The notes below the pieces were generated by a model, which was not told the DNA's origin, did not search any database, and saw only the letters and a list, made by a program, of their open reading frames with translations. A stretch of 64,000 nt of DNA, taken from Fonsecaea monophora (Eukaryota > Ascomycota > Eurotiomycetes > Chaetothyriales > Herpotrichiellaceae). Where the stretch lies: assembly GCF_001642475.1 (NCBI RefSeq), contig NW_019174025.1:57887-121886 (forward strand), written 5' to 3'. The first letter of the stretch is position 1. Each line of letters starts with the position of its first letter. The translations under genes and the position numbers were made by a program. Positions 34,699 through 46,145 of this stretch are shown one piece after another.

Positions 34699-35545
34699 TG
34701 TGGCGAGGCAGCGTGGCGAGGGCACGGTCAGATCGAGGAAGCCGTTGGTAGATGAAATTTGTGAGAGGTCATCGGGATCTTTGTTAGATCGTGTGTCTTG
34801 CTCATTTTCACAAATCTATGGATACCAAATTGTGCGGTGCACTTCGACATGGACAGGGTGAGTGTTGCCCCAAGTTCATGGCTTTACGAGAACCCTTTGC
34901 TCCAAATGACCTTGAAAAAGGCCGCGGACGGGGTGTGAGCAGCTGCAGTGGGACCGGAATGTGTATCTACGCAAACCCGACGTTTAAGACGTGTACCGAG
35001 TCCTTCGATGTGAGAGCCCAGGTTGAGACTCGAGAACACAAGTACGAGTACCCAAAGCACCTTCTTACGGATAGGGGGTCCGCACTAGTGATGGTACCCA
35101 CATACGACTAAAGAAACAGCCAATAGCATAAGCCTTGATTACACCCACTTCTGGATCTTGGTGGGGCTTGGTTGACTCCGTCTCTCTGACATGGTCGTTG
35201 CTTGGCGGTACACAAGCTTGACGTCGACTGCTTGACTTGGACCTATGCAGTCTGGATCTCGTATTTCAACATGTTCCGATGGTCTCGAGTGCATTGTATT
35301 GACAGGGTACGGGTCCCATCGGCTCCGGGACTGCTCAGTGCCGGCGTGTCAAGGAGACTCTGTCCGTGACAACATGTCTAGCCACGAGTATGGGTACATA
35401 ATGTATACATACAAAGCAGGGTTTGAGGCTTCACGAACACGAAGCCTTTTGCCAAAAGCGTCATCTTCATAAAAAACTAACATATTTTCTACGCTTCGTG
35501 GTGGGTGATCACACCTCGTTTGAAACCACCCCGGTCACTATCACT
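34699..35545. other. Divergent promoter between esterase and mpaB-like gene
   Basis: About 0.85 kb separating two divergent starts. No coding similarity and no recognised binding site that I would defend. Confidence 0.5.
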
Positions 35546-36784
35546 ATGGGAGTCCAAGCAGACGCCGTGGACTTCCTGTCCCTGCGCCTCCCCAAGGTAG
35601 CAGCCCTCCACGACTTTCCATACGCGTGGACCATAGCCATCGGCGTCCTCGGATATCTGATTCTCGTCCGAGCCTTGCGCTTCCGCGCGCTGCGCAAGCT
35701 GGAACGCGAGTATGCCCATCTCCTCAAGGAGCCCTATGCCATGGACTACAAGGCGGCACACAAGATCATGCACCTGTCCATGCTCTACGACTGCCCTTTT
35801 ATCTTTGCGTTCAGCGGACAGTTCTCACTCCTCAAGACATTCGCCATCGCCTCGGGGACCGAGCTGCTCGCAAAGACGCGTCAACTGAGCGCCTGCCCCA
35901 ACGTGGGGCGACGCATCAACGACACGGCGCTCATCACGACCGAGTTTGTCGTCGGGTCCATGGACAGCGAGCGCGGGTCGCGAGCCCTCGCCAAGATGAA
36001 CTGGATACACCGGCAGTACGGTGACAAGATCACGCAGCCCGAGATGCTGCACACTCTCGGAGTCAACATCATGGAGGGCATCCGCTGGGTCAACACGTAC
36101 GAGTGGCGCAAGCTGACGTACCTGGAACAGGTCGCCATGTTCGTCTACTGGAAGGAAGTCGGCAACCGCATGGGCATCAAGGACATCCCGCCGACCATCG
36201 AGAAGCTGGCCGAGTGGACCGAGGAATACGAGCAGACGGCCATGGTCTACTCGGACAACAACCGCAAATGCGCCGACGTCTCGGTCGACTTTTTCCTCAA
36301 GCACGTCTCGCCCCCGCTGCGCGGCTTCTTCCGCAAAGTCATGATGGCCCTGCTGGAGGAGAGGACGCGCAACGCGTTGGGATACCCCGCCGCCTCGCGC
36401 ACCATCGAGGTCTTTGTCTACCGGTTCTTCCGGCTCCGCGCCTTCGTGGTGCGCAACTTGTTCCTCCCGCGCCTGCGACCGATCGATCCTCTGGCCAAAG
36501 CGGACAAGAAATCCGGCCGTCTCCACCCGGTGAAACAGCAGAGCATCGAGCCCTGGTACGTCAAGGACACCGTGTGGCACAAACTCTCGGCACTGCTGTC
36601 TGGTGGCTCTCAATACATCCCCGGCCCGAAATTCAAGAGCGAGGGCTACCTGCCCGAGGAGCTGGGCCCTGCCAAGTTCGAGAACATGTCGCGGGATGCC
36701 GTCCTGAAAGAGGCAGAGGCGATGAGATCGTACGCCGCCGAAGGAGGTGCCGCGATCATTGGCTGTCCTTTCCGCTTCAACTAA
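35546..36784 (+). CDS. mpaB-like ER-bound oxygenase (rubber-oxygenase-fold, DUF2236)
   Basis: Single exon of 412 codons. ATG 35546 is preferred over an upstream in-frame ATG because it begins the compact N-terminus MGVQADAVDFLSLRL. One membrane helix near residues 26-43 (PYAWTIAIGVLGYLILVRAL) would anchor it in the ER. The DUF2236/mpaB family pattern follows: FIFAFSGQFSLLKTFAIASG, RINDTALITTEFVVG and KMNWIHRQYGDKI. Further on are the helical YLEQVAMFVYWKEVGNRMGI and KLAEWTEEYEQTAM. In mycophenolic acid biosynthesis mpaB cleaves a farnesyl chain oxidatively, so a role on a prenyl or other lipophilic chain is possible here. It lies between the esterase and the second bZIP factor. A long antisense frame over it is a shadow of high GC. 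Confidence 0.85.
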   Translation: MGVQADAVDFLSLRLPKVAALHDFPYAWTIAIGVLGYLILVRALRFRALRKLEREYAHLLKEPYAMDYKAAHKIMHLSMLYDCPFIFAFSGQFSLLKTFAIASGTELLAKTRQLSACPNVGRRINDTALITTEFVVGSMDSERGSRALAKMNWIHRQYGDKITQPEMLHTLGVNIMEGIRWVNTYEWRKLTYLEQVAMFVYWKEVGNRMGIKDIPPTIEKLAEWTEEYEQTAMVYSDNNRKCADVSVDFFLKHVSPPLRGFFRKVMMALLEERTRNALGYPAASRTIEVFVYRFFRLRAFVVRNLFLPRLRPIDPLAKADKKSGRLHPVKQQSIEPWYVKDTVWHKLSALLSGGSQYIPGPKFKSEGYLPEELGPAKFENMSRDAVLKEAEAMRSYAAEGGAAIIGCPFRFN

Positions 36785-37263
36785 ACTGATGGGGGGACAT
36801 AAAATTGGGACCTTCCAGGCGGTTGTGGCGACGTGCTTAGCTAGAGACAAGCATTGGCCAAGTCGGTCGGTCTGGTAGCCGGAAGTGCCCAAAACATGTC
36901 AAGGAGAAAGCGAAAGAGCCTTGAAATCCTGGCTTACCGGGTAGTGGAGAGGATACGGAAGTGATTGACAAGGAGCCACGCTCAGATCACTCAAGTGCAG
37001 GACTTTCCCTGAAGGACTAAGGAGAACCAGGGTCGTGAAGGTGGATAGTGGTGGATTCGAGGACGACCATTTAAACCATGTAGCTGAACATAGGGCCTGG
37101 GGCGTGACATAGGCACAAGTTAAACAAGGACTAGACCTTGATAAGGCCATGCTATTGGTCACCGATAAACAAACGATGATCTTAAATCATGAGAGACTTT
37201 CGAGAATCATAGTGGGTATCGTATATTCGTATTCTACTCCTCGTCTCCAGCATGCCAATCCCT
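36785..37263. other. Convergent intergenic region after mpaB-like gene
   Basis: About 0.48 kb with both 3' UTRs and no coding similarity. Confidence 0.55.
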
Positions 37264-39024
37264 TCAAGACACTTGTGGCATTCTCCCCCACATGGTATGA
37301 GCAAAGTCCATGTTGACCGAGCACTTCTCGCTCTGTGAAGACTCCTGGCTGTCTCCCGGCCTCGTCAAAGTCTTTCGCTGAACGACCACGGCCTGTTGTG
37401 ACACCGAAGGTTGCAGGGTGTAAATGGAAGTTTGCGGGAACCCGGGTATATCGCCGCGTAACTCTGGCAAGGCGACGAAATAGTCATTGTGCATTGTCCA
37501 GCAGGCGAGATCCTCTGTGCGCCCGATAAACTGCTCCGAGAATGCATATAGGCCGGTGTCTGGGTCCCGGTAGTAGATGTCCTCGGGCTCGAACGGCCAC
37601 AGAAAGCGAAAGTTGGAGCTGAAAAGCTCAGCGTATCGGTCTGCATTGGCAGCGAACTTGTGTGGTGAGAAGATCAATCTTTCGCGGACTCCGGGCCTTT
37701 TGCACTTGTCAGTCAGAACAAGTCGTTTTTGCCCATCCACCTCGGCAAGCACCGAGTTGATGTGACTGATAGAGGGAGACATAGACCCTTACCAGACGAG
37801 ATAATCAATCATTGGATGATGCTTGATGTGTTCTTGACACGGGCTATAATAAAGCAGCAATTAGTAAAGCGCAGGACGATGACGGCAAGGCATAGACTGT
37901 CACGAACCGTCTTAGCATAAAATGTGGTAGCTCTGGTCGCTGTTCAGCCGTCGTCACGTACTGTTGTAGGTCCGTCAGTGAGCAATGTATGTGGAGAGAG
38001 AAAACGGTTTTTTCCTAGGGTTGCAAGATCGTACCTGGCACATCAGCCTCATCATCCGCAAGACGGCCATTCTTTCCGCAATACCACATCTGGGAAAAAT
38101 GGTTTGGTCAACTTCGCGAAGTACCTTCCACCCATGATCCAGTGGCCCTCGTGCCTCGACAGCGTTCCAGCCACGCAGGACTGCTGTAATTGCAATATCT
38201 CCATCGAGCGCATCCTCCGGTGGTTCAAGTGGGTACAAAACCGGGGAAGCCAGCAGGTTCACCGTAGTTACCCAATCCCGGCCTCCAGCCCCCGTTCGGA
38301 GGGAGCGTATAAGTAAAGATTCCGAGATGGGCGGAAACGGCCAAGAGTTAGGGGTCGGTTCATTCATGGACGTTGATTCTCTGACATAGAGAATGTCTGA
38401 CGACTCGAAGGTCTGGGGAGCGACCGGCTCCCGGACCGAAAAGTCCAGAAGGTCGTCGTGAATGAACTCTCCCAGATCTGCGTCCTCTCCTGTAAACATT
38501 GATGAAAACCCGGCACCATCTGTTTGGGAAACGATGGGATGGAGAGTCGCGTCTGTTTCACCCACGCATTTGCCAGGTTCCGTCTCGTAATCCATCTTGG
38601 TCGGCTGAAACGGCTGGATTTCGCTGATTTTCGGGGGATCATGCTTCATCTCTTTGACGTTTGCTTGATCTGTCATTGGCTCGGGCGAAGACGAAGTGCC
38701 CATATATTGACCGTCGCCCACTTCGACGCCCAGGGCCGTTTGGGCGATCCTGCAGATGGTGGTGAGGGCCTTCTTGATCTCGATATTTTCGGCGCCTTGA
38801 CGTTTGAGCAGCTCGACAGGCTCAGAGCCCGCAGAAGCATCCAACGACTTGACTAGGGCCTCCAGATGCGCGATATAGTTTTTCTGTTTCAGGCGGGAGG
38901 CTTTTTGCGATTCCCGGTCGGCTTTTCTTTTTCTCGCAAGCCGTGCAGGGGACATCCTACTTGCTCTCGAGGTAGTAGTGCTCGTTTGGGTAGGAGGAGA
39001 CATATCGTCTCCTTGTGGTTCCAT
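37264..39024 (-). CDS. Second bZIP-DUF3425 transcription factor
   Basis: Four exons (39024-38035, 37960-37908, 37843-37793, 37696-37264) give 508 residues, and all joins keep frame. The basic region is at about residues 25-50 (ARLARKRKADRESQKASRLKQK), followed by a short zipper with AHLEALVKSL. The middle is acidic and Ser/Pro-rich. The DUF3425 part has SLLIRSLRTG, VLRGWNAVEARGPLDHGWKVL, ERMAVLRMMRLMCQ, then HHPMIDYLVWPGVRERLI formed across an intron and NFRFLWPFEPEDIYYRD. It shares only its architecture with the factor at 11312 and is not a close copy. It is probably the regulator of the CrtC/TRI12/esterase/mpaB group; this is inference. Confidence 0.9.
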
Positions 39025-40683
39025 GGTTCAGAGTTCGACTGATGTCTGCTGTGTCCTGGAATCAAACTAACAACTAAGATGGGTTGAAATAAGGTCGGGA
39101 GTAGAGGTGGGTTTGGGGGAAAGGTATGTAGGACACCGAGGCAAGAAAGAAACTGACAATTTCATGAGATCTGGCCCCGAGCTTGGCGGCGGGGAGGGTT
39201 TTTCGTGGGGGGACAACGGGGAGCAAGCTGGTGGCTGCGAGTGGCACTTGTGCTTCATAAGGACAGTAGATATGTGCACAAATGGTCCTTGGGTGGCCGT
39301 TGGGGCCAAGGTTTGGGGCAAGGGTTGCCCTTGAACTCCCCCCAGAATTCAGTACTCGGTAGAGGTGTCGGGACTAAGAATGTCCGGGGGAGGGACGCTA
39401 GAGCCAACCACCTGCCTAACCAAGTGGGTGCCAAGTATCCAGGTAGGTAACTGAGGTGCCCGCTGGATCCATCCGCAGCTGGGGTTTGCAACCTCTTCGC
39501 AAGATGCTCCCACTCTTCTTCAGGTGGTGTCCCGGTATCCAGTAACATGATGACCCGGAAAAAGTTTCGAGATATGAACCTAAGGTTAAATCGTGCAGAT
39601 GAACGTCTAAAGCCCAGGCACATCGTAAAGAGACCAAAGCTCTCCCAGGTATTTAAATTCTTTTCTCCTCACTCCTTGGAGGGTTGAGTGTGAGCACGCT
39701 TTAGCAGCGCCAAAGGTAAACGCGGGTACCACTGCGAAAGGTATCTTGTGCTTGGACGAGGTACTTCTGAAGCAAAGTGAAATAGGTGGTCATTGGATCT
39801 GGTGTGAGACCTGAGGGATGCTTGGGCCTGGAGAGCCTCCCCCAGTCAACGTTAGCTAGACGCACCTGAGTGGCACCTAGTCTTGATCATGGTCGCCAGG
39901 GCCGCCTGGACCTCATACTTAGCTAGGTACCTGATGTCCTCGTAGGTACTCGCCATTCACAAGTGGATTCTAATGGCCTGCGCTCTTTGATATCCACGCC
40001 CTTCAGGACCTCACCAAACATCGTACTACCTCAAGGCATATCCCGCCTCGCTATCGAGCTCTCATTGATTCGCTGGCACGATGGGCCAGAATGCAGCCGA
40101 AAAGGAATCGTATGAACCTGATTGTCGTGTCTAGACCTTCGACCCCTGCCGACCAACCAACCATGTACCTCACACTCGGCACATAGCCGTGATCGCTTTC
40201 AGTAGCGAGGAGGCGGCATGCGAGAAGCGCCGTGGGCCCTCGGTCAATTGAACACACCCGCACCTCTCAACCGCAGTCTAGCGAAAGCCAAAAAGAAGGG
40301 ATTATGCCGCTTGTGCGTCCCGACACGTCCTATACACGTTCATCCGCCGAGGATACGTACTTTAAAGGCCAGAATACATATCACCCTGTGGAAATCCTCG
40401 GTGGGGAGGCTCTTTCAAGCCATCACGGACTTTGACAGGTCATCGGCCTTCCGCTCATGTCGCCCGCTATTGAAACTTTCCCCAGGTCCCCTCCTCTTAT
40501 ACGTCATGACTATCCCATTGGGGTTCCTAGCGAGTGGACACGAAAGCAAGATGAGAAGATGTAGGATGAAAAATGTGTTAGGTCTCTAGATTTTCAATGT
40601 GTCTCTGGGTCCAGAAACAACGGGGAGCTCATTGTTGCCTTTGAATTAACCTCCATCTGCTACTCTACGACATACATCTCGTG
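39025..40683. other. Intergenic, divergent promoters, no gene seen
   Basis: About 1.66 kb between the divergent bZIP gene and the next plus-strand gene. GGTACC/CTAGGT-type short repeats occur near 39900-39960. No open frame with motif support. Confidence 0.5.
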
Positions 40684-41760
40684 ATGGCGCACAAGGAGAA
40701 AGAGGCCGAGGAAGAGGCCGAAGAGGAGAATAACGCTTCGCTCGAGGAACCAGAGCCAGTCGCTGATGCCGACCTCGAAGATCAAGGGGAGAAGGATACG
40801 AAGCCAGAGCACAAGGAGCCAAACGAAGATTCTGCACATGCTGGCCAGAAGCGCAAGGATCCGCCGACTGATTCCTCCCAGTCTGAAGCAGACACCAAGG
40901 TGCCACGACAAGGTCCACCTCGCAACACCGAGACTGCGGCTTCGCCAAAACAACTCCTCAAATTCCTTCTCTCCGGCCCAGCGATGCCCTATTGTTTTCC
41001 CGCGGACGAACTCGACGACGCCGGGAGGACGGCCAAAGGGTACAAGTCCTATTCTCTGACATCCCCAGCAAGTTTCACGCCCTTTGAGCACCTGCTTTGC
41101 GCACACATGCTCTCCAAGCCCCTCTCCCACACTCTGGGCATGAGAAGCATCCGCACCCTGCTCAACGAACCCTTCAGCCTGGACACGCCCGAGGCCATCA
41201 TCTCGGCAGGGGAGCAGGGGGTGTGGGACGCCCTCGAAGCAGCGCGGACGCAACACCGCCAGAAGACGGCGTCGTACGTCTTCCGCACCGCAGAGCTCTA
41301 CAGCGACTCCGAGACCATGTTCCAGCTCGCCGAGGAGGCGAATGATGGCGGGCCGCACGGGGTCATTGAGCACATCAAGTCCACGGTGCCCGGCCTGGCC
41401 GTCACGGGCGGCGAAATCTTCTGTCGCAGGGTCCAGTGCGTGGACGGGTGGGGCGGTGCCGTATGGCCGTATGCGGACTCAAAGGCCCTCGACGCGGTCA
41501 GAAAGGTGGGTATCCCCGTCGACGACGCAGAGCAGTTGCGGGCCATGATCATCGACGAGGTTCACCGGAACAAACAGCTCGGAGACATGGGATTGCACGA
41601 AAGGAAACTGAACGAGGAACAGCTCGTCGAGGAGCAGTCCGACGCGCAGATCCAGGTAGCGTTTGTGGTGGCATTGGAGAGAGCATTGGGTTGCGTGCTC
41701 GAGGGCAAAGTAGCAGGACTACAAGCAGCGGCGGCGGCAGCGAATGCTGTTGTTGCATAA
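40684..41760 (+). CDS. Conserved-looking nuclear protein, possibly DNA-glycosylase-like
   Basis: Single exon; ATG 40684 gives 358 residues. The first 80 residues are a Glu/Lys-rich disordered region with a basic QKRKDPP patch, likely nuclear. The rest is helical and globular: KQLLKFLLSGPAMPYCFP, FTPFEHLLCAHMLSKPLSH, LGMRSIRTLLNEPFSLDTPE, ARTQHRQKTASYVFRTAEL and DAVRKVGIPVDDAEQL. The small-helix pattern, with a length-conserved block before GIP, recalls HhH-type base-excision glycosylase relatives. No classical helix-hairpin-helix plus catalytic Asp is seen. The C-terminus is Ala-rich. Function not assigned. Confidence 0.75.
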   Translation: MAHKEKEAEEEAEEENNASLEEPEPVADADLEDQGEKDTKPEHKEPNEDSAHAGQKRKDPPTDSSQSEADTKVPRQGPPRNTETAASPKQLLKFLLSGPAMPYCFPADELDDAGRTAKGYKSYSLTSPASFTPFEHLLCAHMLSKPLSHTLGMRSIRTLLNEPFSLDTPEAIISAGEQGVWDALEAARTQHRQKTASYVFRTAELYSDSETMFQLAEEANDGGPHGVIEHIKSTVPGLAVTGGEIFCRRVQCVDGWGGAVWPYADSKALDAVRKVGIPVDDAEQLRAMIIDEVHRNKQLGDMGLHERKLNEEQLVEEQSDAQIQVAFVVALERALGCVLEGKVAGLQAAAAAANAVVA

Positions 41761-42129
41761 AAGGTGACAGACAAATTGCAAAACTTGGCTCGGGTCAGCC
41801 ATTTCTTAGCGTTGCCGATACTTTCGTCTATCATGCGGTACAAATTGAATACATGTGGAGAGTATATTCCATGTTCCCTGCCCATGCCCTATGGGACTCG
41901 TAACTCCGTTCTGAGGCGGTCAAAACTATTCGGTAATCCCTCAACTCGCGAGCGCCGCCTGCCATGAGATGAATGTCCGCTGCCAACAAAGTCCCCGATG
42001 AACAACAGATCCATAGAGCGTAGCACCATTCTGCTGAGTCCTCCCAACCCCCGGGCAATGCTGCACGACCAGATAGGCCTCCTATGAGGTGATACGACGA
42101 TAGTAAACCACCGACTTCGCTAGCGGTGG
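41761..42129. other. Convergent 3' region
   Basis: About 370 bases between convergent stops; no coding similarity. Confidence 0.55.
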
Positions 42130-44244
42130 TCAAGACGAGAACGTTGCTTGGAGATTGGCGAATGCAGCTGGGCCTCCATCTTCGCTAAGAACATCGATCA
42201 AAGCCTCTGTCTGCTTCCACGCCGTCTCCAGGGCAGCTGAGGGGGAACGTCCGAGCGACACTGCCAGCCGTCAGTAAGTGATGATAAAGGTCGGCGTAAA
42301 GGGCTTACCTAGAATGGCAGAGTTGAGCTCCTCCGCGACTGTAACTCTGCCGGCAGGGTCCAAGAGATGTCCATTCACACTGCCTCTGGGGTCGTCGTAT
42401 GCCACCAGACTGAAAATGTCCTGCAGTGTCTTTGCGTAATCCCCATCCTCGTCGCGGAACTCCCTATGCAGTTCTTGACCGTACAACATCGCCTCGTTGA
42501 GCAGCTGATCGTGCTGTAAAGCTCCGTCATCAGCCCGTGACTTGCCCACGCCATTAGCGCTACTGTCGCCGTTGGGCTGCTCGTCAAGTTCCATGTCTTG
42601 GGCGAAATCGTCATCTACCCCGGAGGTGTTCTCCAGTCTGCCGCTCGCTTTCCGTTCATGCCCAGTTGGATGTTTGGAGGTATCGAGTTCGGTCGATTTG
42701 CCAATGAGTTCGATCCATTTCCGGCATTTGAGCCGGAAAACAATGTCTGGGTTTTCTACTAGAACGGTAGGAAACTGTGCGTGAGTGATCTCTAGAGCTT
42801 GGTCGATATCCCCGGACAGGATTGCACGCCGTATCCCTATATTGGTCAGCATCAAGGTTAGTGAATAGAGAGCATCTCACTCACGTTGTCGGTGTACCGC
42901 GTCAGTGTCGTCCCGATCGCCAGGTGTCGCCACGTTGGAAGGAAGGGCATTGTTCAACGATTGCTTTTCTCTTCGCATCTCCTCCGCAAACGCCTTCGCC
43001 GTTTCGACATAGCCGTCGTGAGCTAAGAAATGTGCCACCAACTCCTGAATCAGGGTATCCTCGTCCGCTTGCGGCCGTAATGATGTGGTTTTGGCCTTCG
43101 CAATCTCTCTTGACAAATTCGCCTTTTCAGATATCATCTTATCATCAATGTCAAAGACAAAAGGCCGCTGACCGAAGTTGCCTGCTAACAACACGCCCGA
43201 GTGTTTTTTCATACCAATCGTGGGGTATAATTTCGCATCCTTTTTCAGTTCCCGAAAACATATACCGAGATCCTGTCCATTCTTGGTGAAGAAAGCCTGA
43301 CAGGTGTTGAAGTTGATTCCACAACCAATGACATCGCCTGCGCCAAAGGTTGGGCCATAGCTTCGACCTGAATGCTCCCCGAAAAACATCTTTCCATCAT
43401 CCCCGTGATATCCCCAGGATTGAGTCTCCCAGCCCGGTAAACGCTCAAGCGACGCTTCATTTGTGGAAAACCCAATAGCGATAGCTGTCTCCTTGCTCTT
43501 CTGTTTAATTTCCACCTCGAAATAGTATATCCCGCAAGCAAGTGGCATTGCATGATCCGTTCTGACAGACGCTGCTTCAATATCGGCCTTGCTTACTGAA
43601 CCACTGTATTTCAGGTCTTGCCCATCGATTATATCCAACCCTGGGTATTTGTCTTGCTCGCTCCACCTGGAAGGCAACGGAGGTAACACGTCCTCTTCTT
43701 TGGGCGGATTGCTTTCAATTATGTCGTAAGTCATGCCACGGTGGGAGGGTGCCAATCTTGTATTTCCAGCACTTGTAGGAAACGAGTTGAGCGCGGAAGG
43801 CCCTCCCGATGGTTGCTCACGCTCTTTCTTCACCTTAGCCTTGTGGGCCGCTTCCAACTTTGCCATGTATCGAGAATGCCTCAGGTAAGAGGGGATGAAG
43901 AAGGGATTGGGGGACATCGTGTTCATTCCGAAAGTCGCTAGATTGGCAAACTTTCGTGAATATGAGGGTAGAGGCGTGGGCTTCCGCCAGCTGTTAACTC
44001 CGAGACTGTCCTGGTCTTGCTCCGAATGTCGTCTTTGATAATGCTGTTCTGGTTGATACTGAGGGGGGTATGAGCTGCTGGGAGTCGCAGACACAAGATG
44101 GGAAAACGCTCCCGATCGAGTCGGGTGGTGGAGTGTCTGCGCCGTTGCGCCAGAGGCAACAGAAGCATATGACAAACGTCGAGGCACATTACCGCCAAAC
44201 TGACTCGATCGGCTATTACTGCCTGAGCCAGTACCGTCAGTCAT
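42130..44244 (-). CDS. GID1: GID1/RanBPM-type scaffold of the GID/CTLH ubiquitin ligase
   Basis: Three exons (44244-42885, 42836-42309, 42260-42130) give 672 residues, with introns in frame. A disordered N-terminus (about 130 residues) leads into a B30.2/SPRY domain: KYPGLDIIDGQDLKYSGS, IYYFEVEI, IAIGFST, SWGYHGDDGKMFFG, GCGINF and QAFFTKNG. A LisH motif follows (DTLIQELVAHFLAHDGYVET). CTLH is next: IRRAILSGDIDQALEI, built across intron 1, and FRLKCRKWIELIG. The rest up to PSAALETAWKQTEAL is the CRA-like C-terminus. The acidic insert between CTLH and CRA is typical of fungal members. In yeast Gid1/Vid30 this scaffold builds the E3 complex that degrades gluconeogenic enzymes. Confidence 0.92.
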
Positions 44245-45218
44245 CGTGGTCCAGAGCGAAGGGTGAGATAATGAATGGAGATGGTCGACCGCCGCGTTCG
44301 TAGGGAGTGAGAGAATGGAATGGGTGAAAGGTCACGCGGTAGATGGTGCGGTTGGTCGGTGGGTGGGTATGTTGGAGGTCGTATGGTCCGGGAGTGAGAC
44401 GTGAGAGATTCCGCAGAAGATTCGACTCAAGGCATGGTCGTCTCCTCGGTTCACGCCCAGATTTGACGGCGATTCAAAGTATGTACCAGCTGGTGGTCTG
44501 TAGAAAAGGGTTGGAAGGGCATTGCGGATGTTGTTATCGTTGCTGATATGGGTTCCGGGGGGGTTACTGATGCAATAATACTTGGTGCAGGTCCTATGGG
44601 GCAAGCTGTTGGGTGGCAATTGAGCAACGTAGGGGGTTTTCACTAGTTAAGCAAGTTGCGGGGGCCACTTCCACCAAAGCAGCACCAGACCCCAATACGC
44701 CAGCATCATCATGCCTGACACCATCCCGCTTATCACACCATTTGGTCGAAGCAGCTCGGTGGTGCTGAGGAGGTGTCGAACATGTACTGTTTTCATTCTT
44801 GTCTATTCATACAGCTCACAGAAAGAGAAACGCCCAAATACATGATCCTGAAACCCCATTCATTTCTTCGAGACATGCCACGATCACTGTTGCTACGAGT
44901 TGATCCCCTGTTTGTTGTAGTACAAGTCCCCTGTAATTCATAGTATTCCGTTTTGCAAGCAGATGATAAGCACCAAAATATAATGACGAATCCGAAAACG
45001 CCATGCTGTATGGAAAATCACGTTGTAAAGGTGCCATCTTGAGCTGTACCCCGGCTCTAGTATAATGGCAATGCAGGAATCCAAAATATTCCCAACTTTT
45101 TGGAATGCGAGAAAGACGCAGCCCAGTTCCTGCGTACAATTTTTGCCGCATATGAAGCTGCCAAGGGACAAGACTTAGCTTTTGACGGTGAGTGGTAGTG
45201 TGTGCTTTGACCGATCAA
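44245..45218. other. Promoter and leader of GID1 and 3' flank of IES4
   Basis: About 0.97 kb. A minus-strand frame at 44332-44643 lies in the likely GID1 5' leader; it could be an upstream ORF but has no motif. No other coding signal. Confidence 0.45.
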
Positions 45219-46145
45219 TCAACCTTGAGCAGCAATGGCTGCTGAAGGGGGTGGCATTGGTGCTGGAGAACTGGCAGCAGGCGTCGACATGAGCATAGGC
45301 TCTGCTTGGTCGCCAGCATTGCTGTCCATGGCGACGTCACTTTCGTTGGGTTTGACGTCGCTAGAACCTTGTTGTGAGACCTGGTTGGTGTCGCTTGACT
45401 CTTCACCGTTGAGTATTTGTGGTCTTTCCTGCCCTCGCCACGAAGCAAGCTCCCAAACCACCCCAGTAAAACTCTTGAGAGTAAATGGCTTTTTGCTCCA
45501 CTTGCGACAGGGCTTACCGGAGCGGTCGAGAGCACGAAGGCCGGCGTTAATGGCACCTTGATTAGCTTTTGGGCCCAGCTTGTGCCCAATATTGATGCCA
45601 GCTGGAGTCGAGGCCTTGACACCACCATGATCAATGGTGCCATCTTCACTATAGGTGATAAGTCAGCAATGTATCAAAGACAAAGGTGTAGGAACTTGTG
45701 GCACAAAGGTTGGGTATGCTTACAGTCTGGGTTTCTTTTTTGGGCCAGGCTTGCCTCGTGGTCTTGGTAGTCCATTCACCTCAGACATTTGTCCTAGACT
45801 TCTCTTTGTGCCTGCCAGCGAACCTCCTTTGCGCTTCTTCGAGCCATCACCATTCGAGGTATCGGCCGCATCCGCAGATGTGGGAGCCGGGGTTGAGGCG
45901 GCTTCGGAGGCATCTTCATTGACTTCGGGGACTTTCAGAGTGGATGTCTCCTCGACTGTAGCAGGGGGAGACGACGCTGCTGAGGCCGTCGACTGTTCCT
46001 CTGACTTGGCTGGAGGCTCCTCGAAGCGACGCAGGACTTGGGGTGACAACTTAAGTGTGAGGATCTTGACTTGCTTTTTGTTCTTGTCTGGTTTGGCCGT
46101 GGCTGACGGTGATCGACCTGCCGTACTGGACGAAGACATGGCCAT
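45219..46145 (-). CDS. IES4: INO80 complex subunit Ies4-like protein
   Basis: Two exons (46145-45724 and 45648-45219) give 283 residues. The N-terminus begins MAMSSSSTAG; Met 46139 is an alternative start. KILTLKLSPQVLRRFEEP near residue 30 is the conserved N-terminal patch. An Ala/Ser/Thr-rich disordered region with a KKRKGG basic patch follows. The C-terminal block PRPRGKPGPKKKPRLEDG (AT-hook-like GKPGPKKK), GHKLGPKANQGAINAGLRALD, KPFTLKSFTGVVWELASW matches fungal DUF1711/Ies4 proteins. This subunit works in the INO80 chromatin remodeller and is a phosphorylation target in DNA-damage checkpoint signalling in yeast. The C-terminal tail is Pro/Ala-rich. Confidence 0.85.

Noticed and set aside
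35825..36892. 355-codon minus-strand frame opposite the mpaB-like gene
   Set aside because: It mirrors the GC-rich third positions of the mpaB-like gene, has no motif and overlaps a well-supported coding sequence completely.
40660..41373. 237-codon minus frame opposite the Glu/Lys-rich gene
   Set aside because: Reverse complement of low-complexity and GC-rich coding sequence; no family motif.
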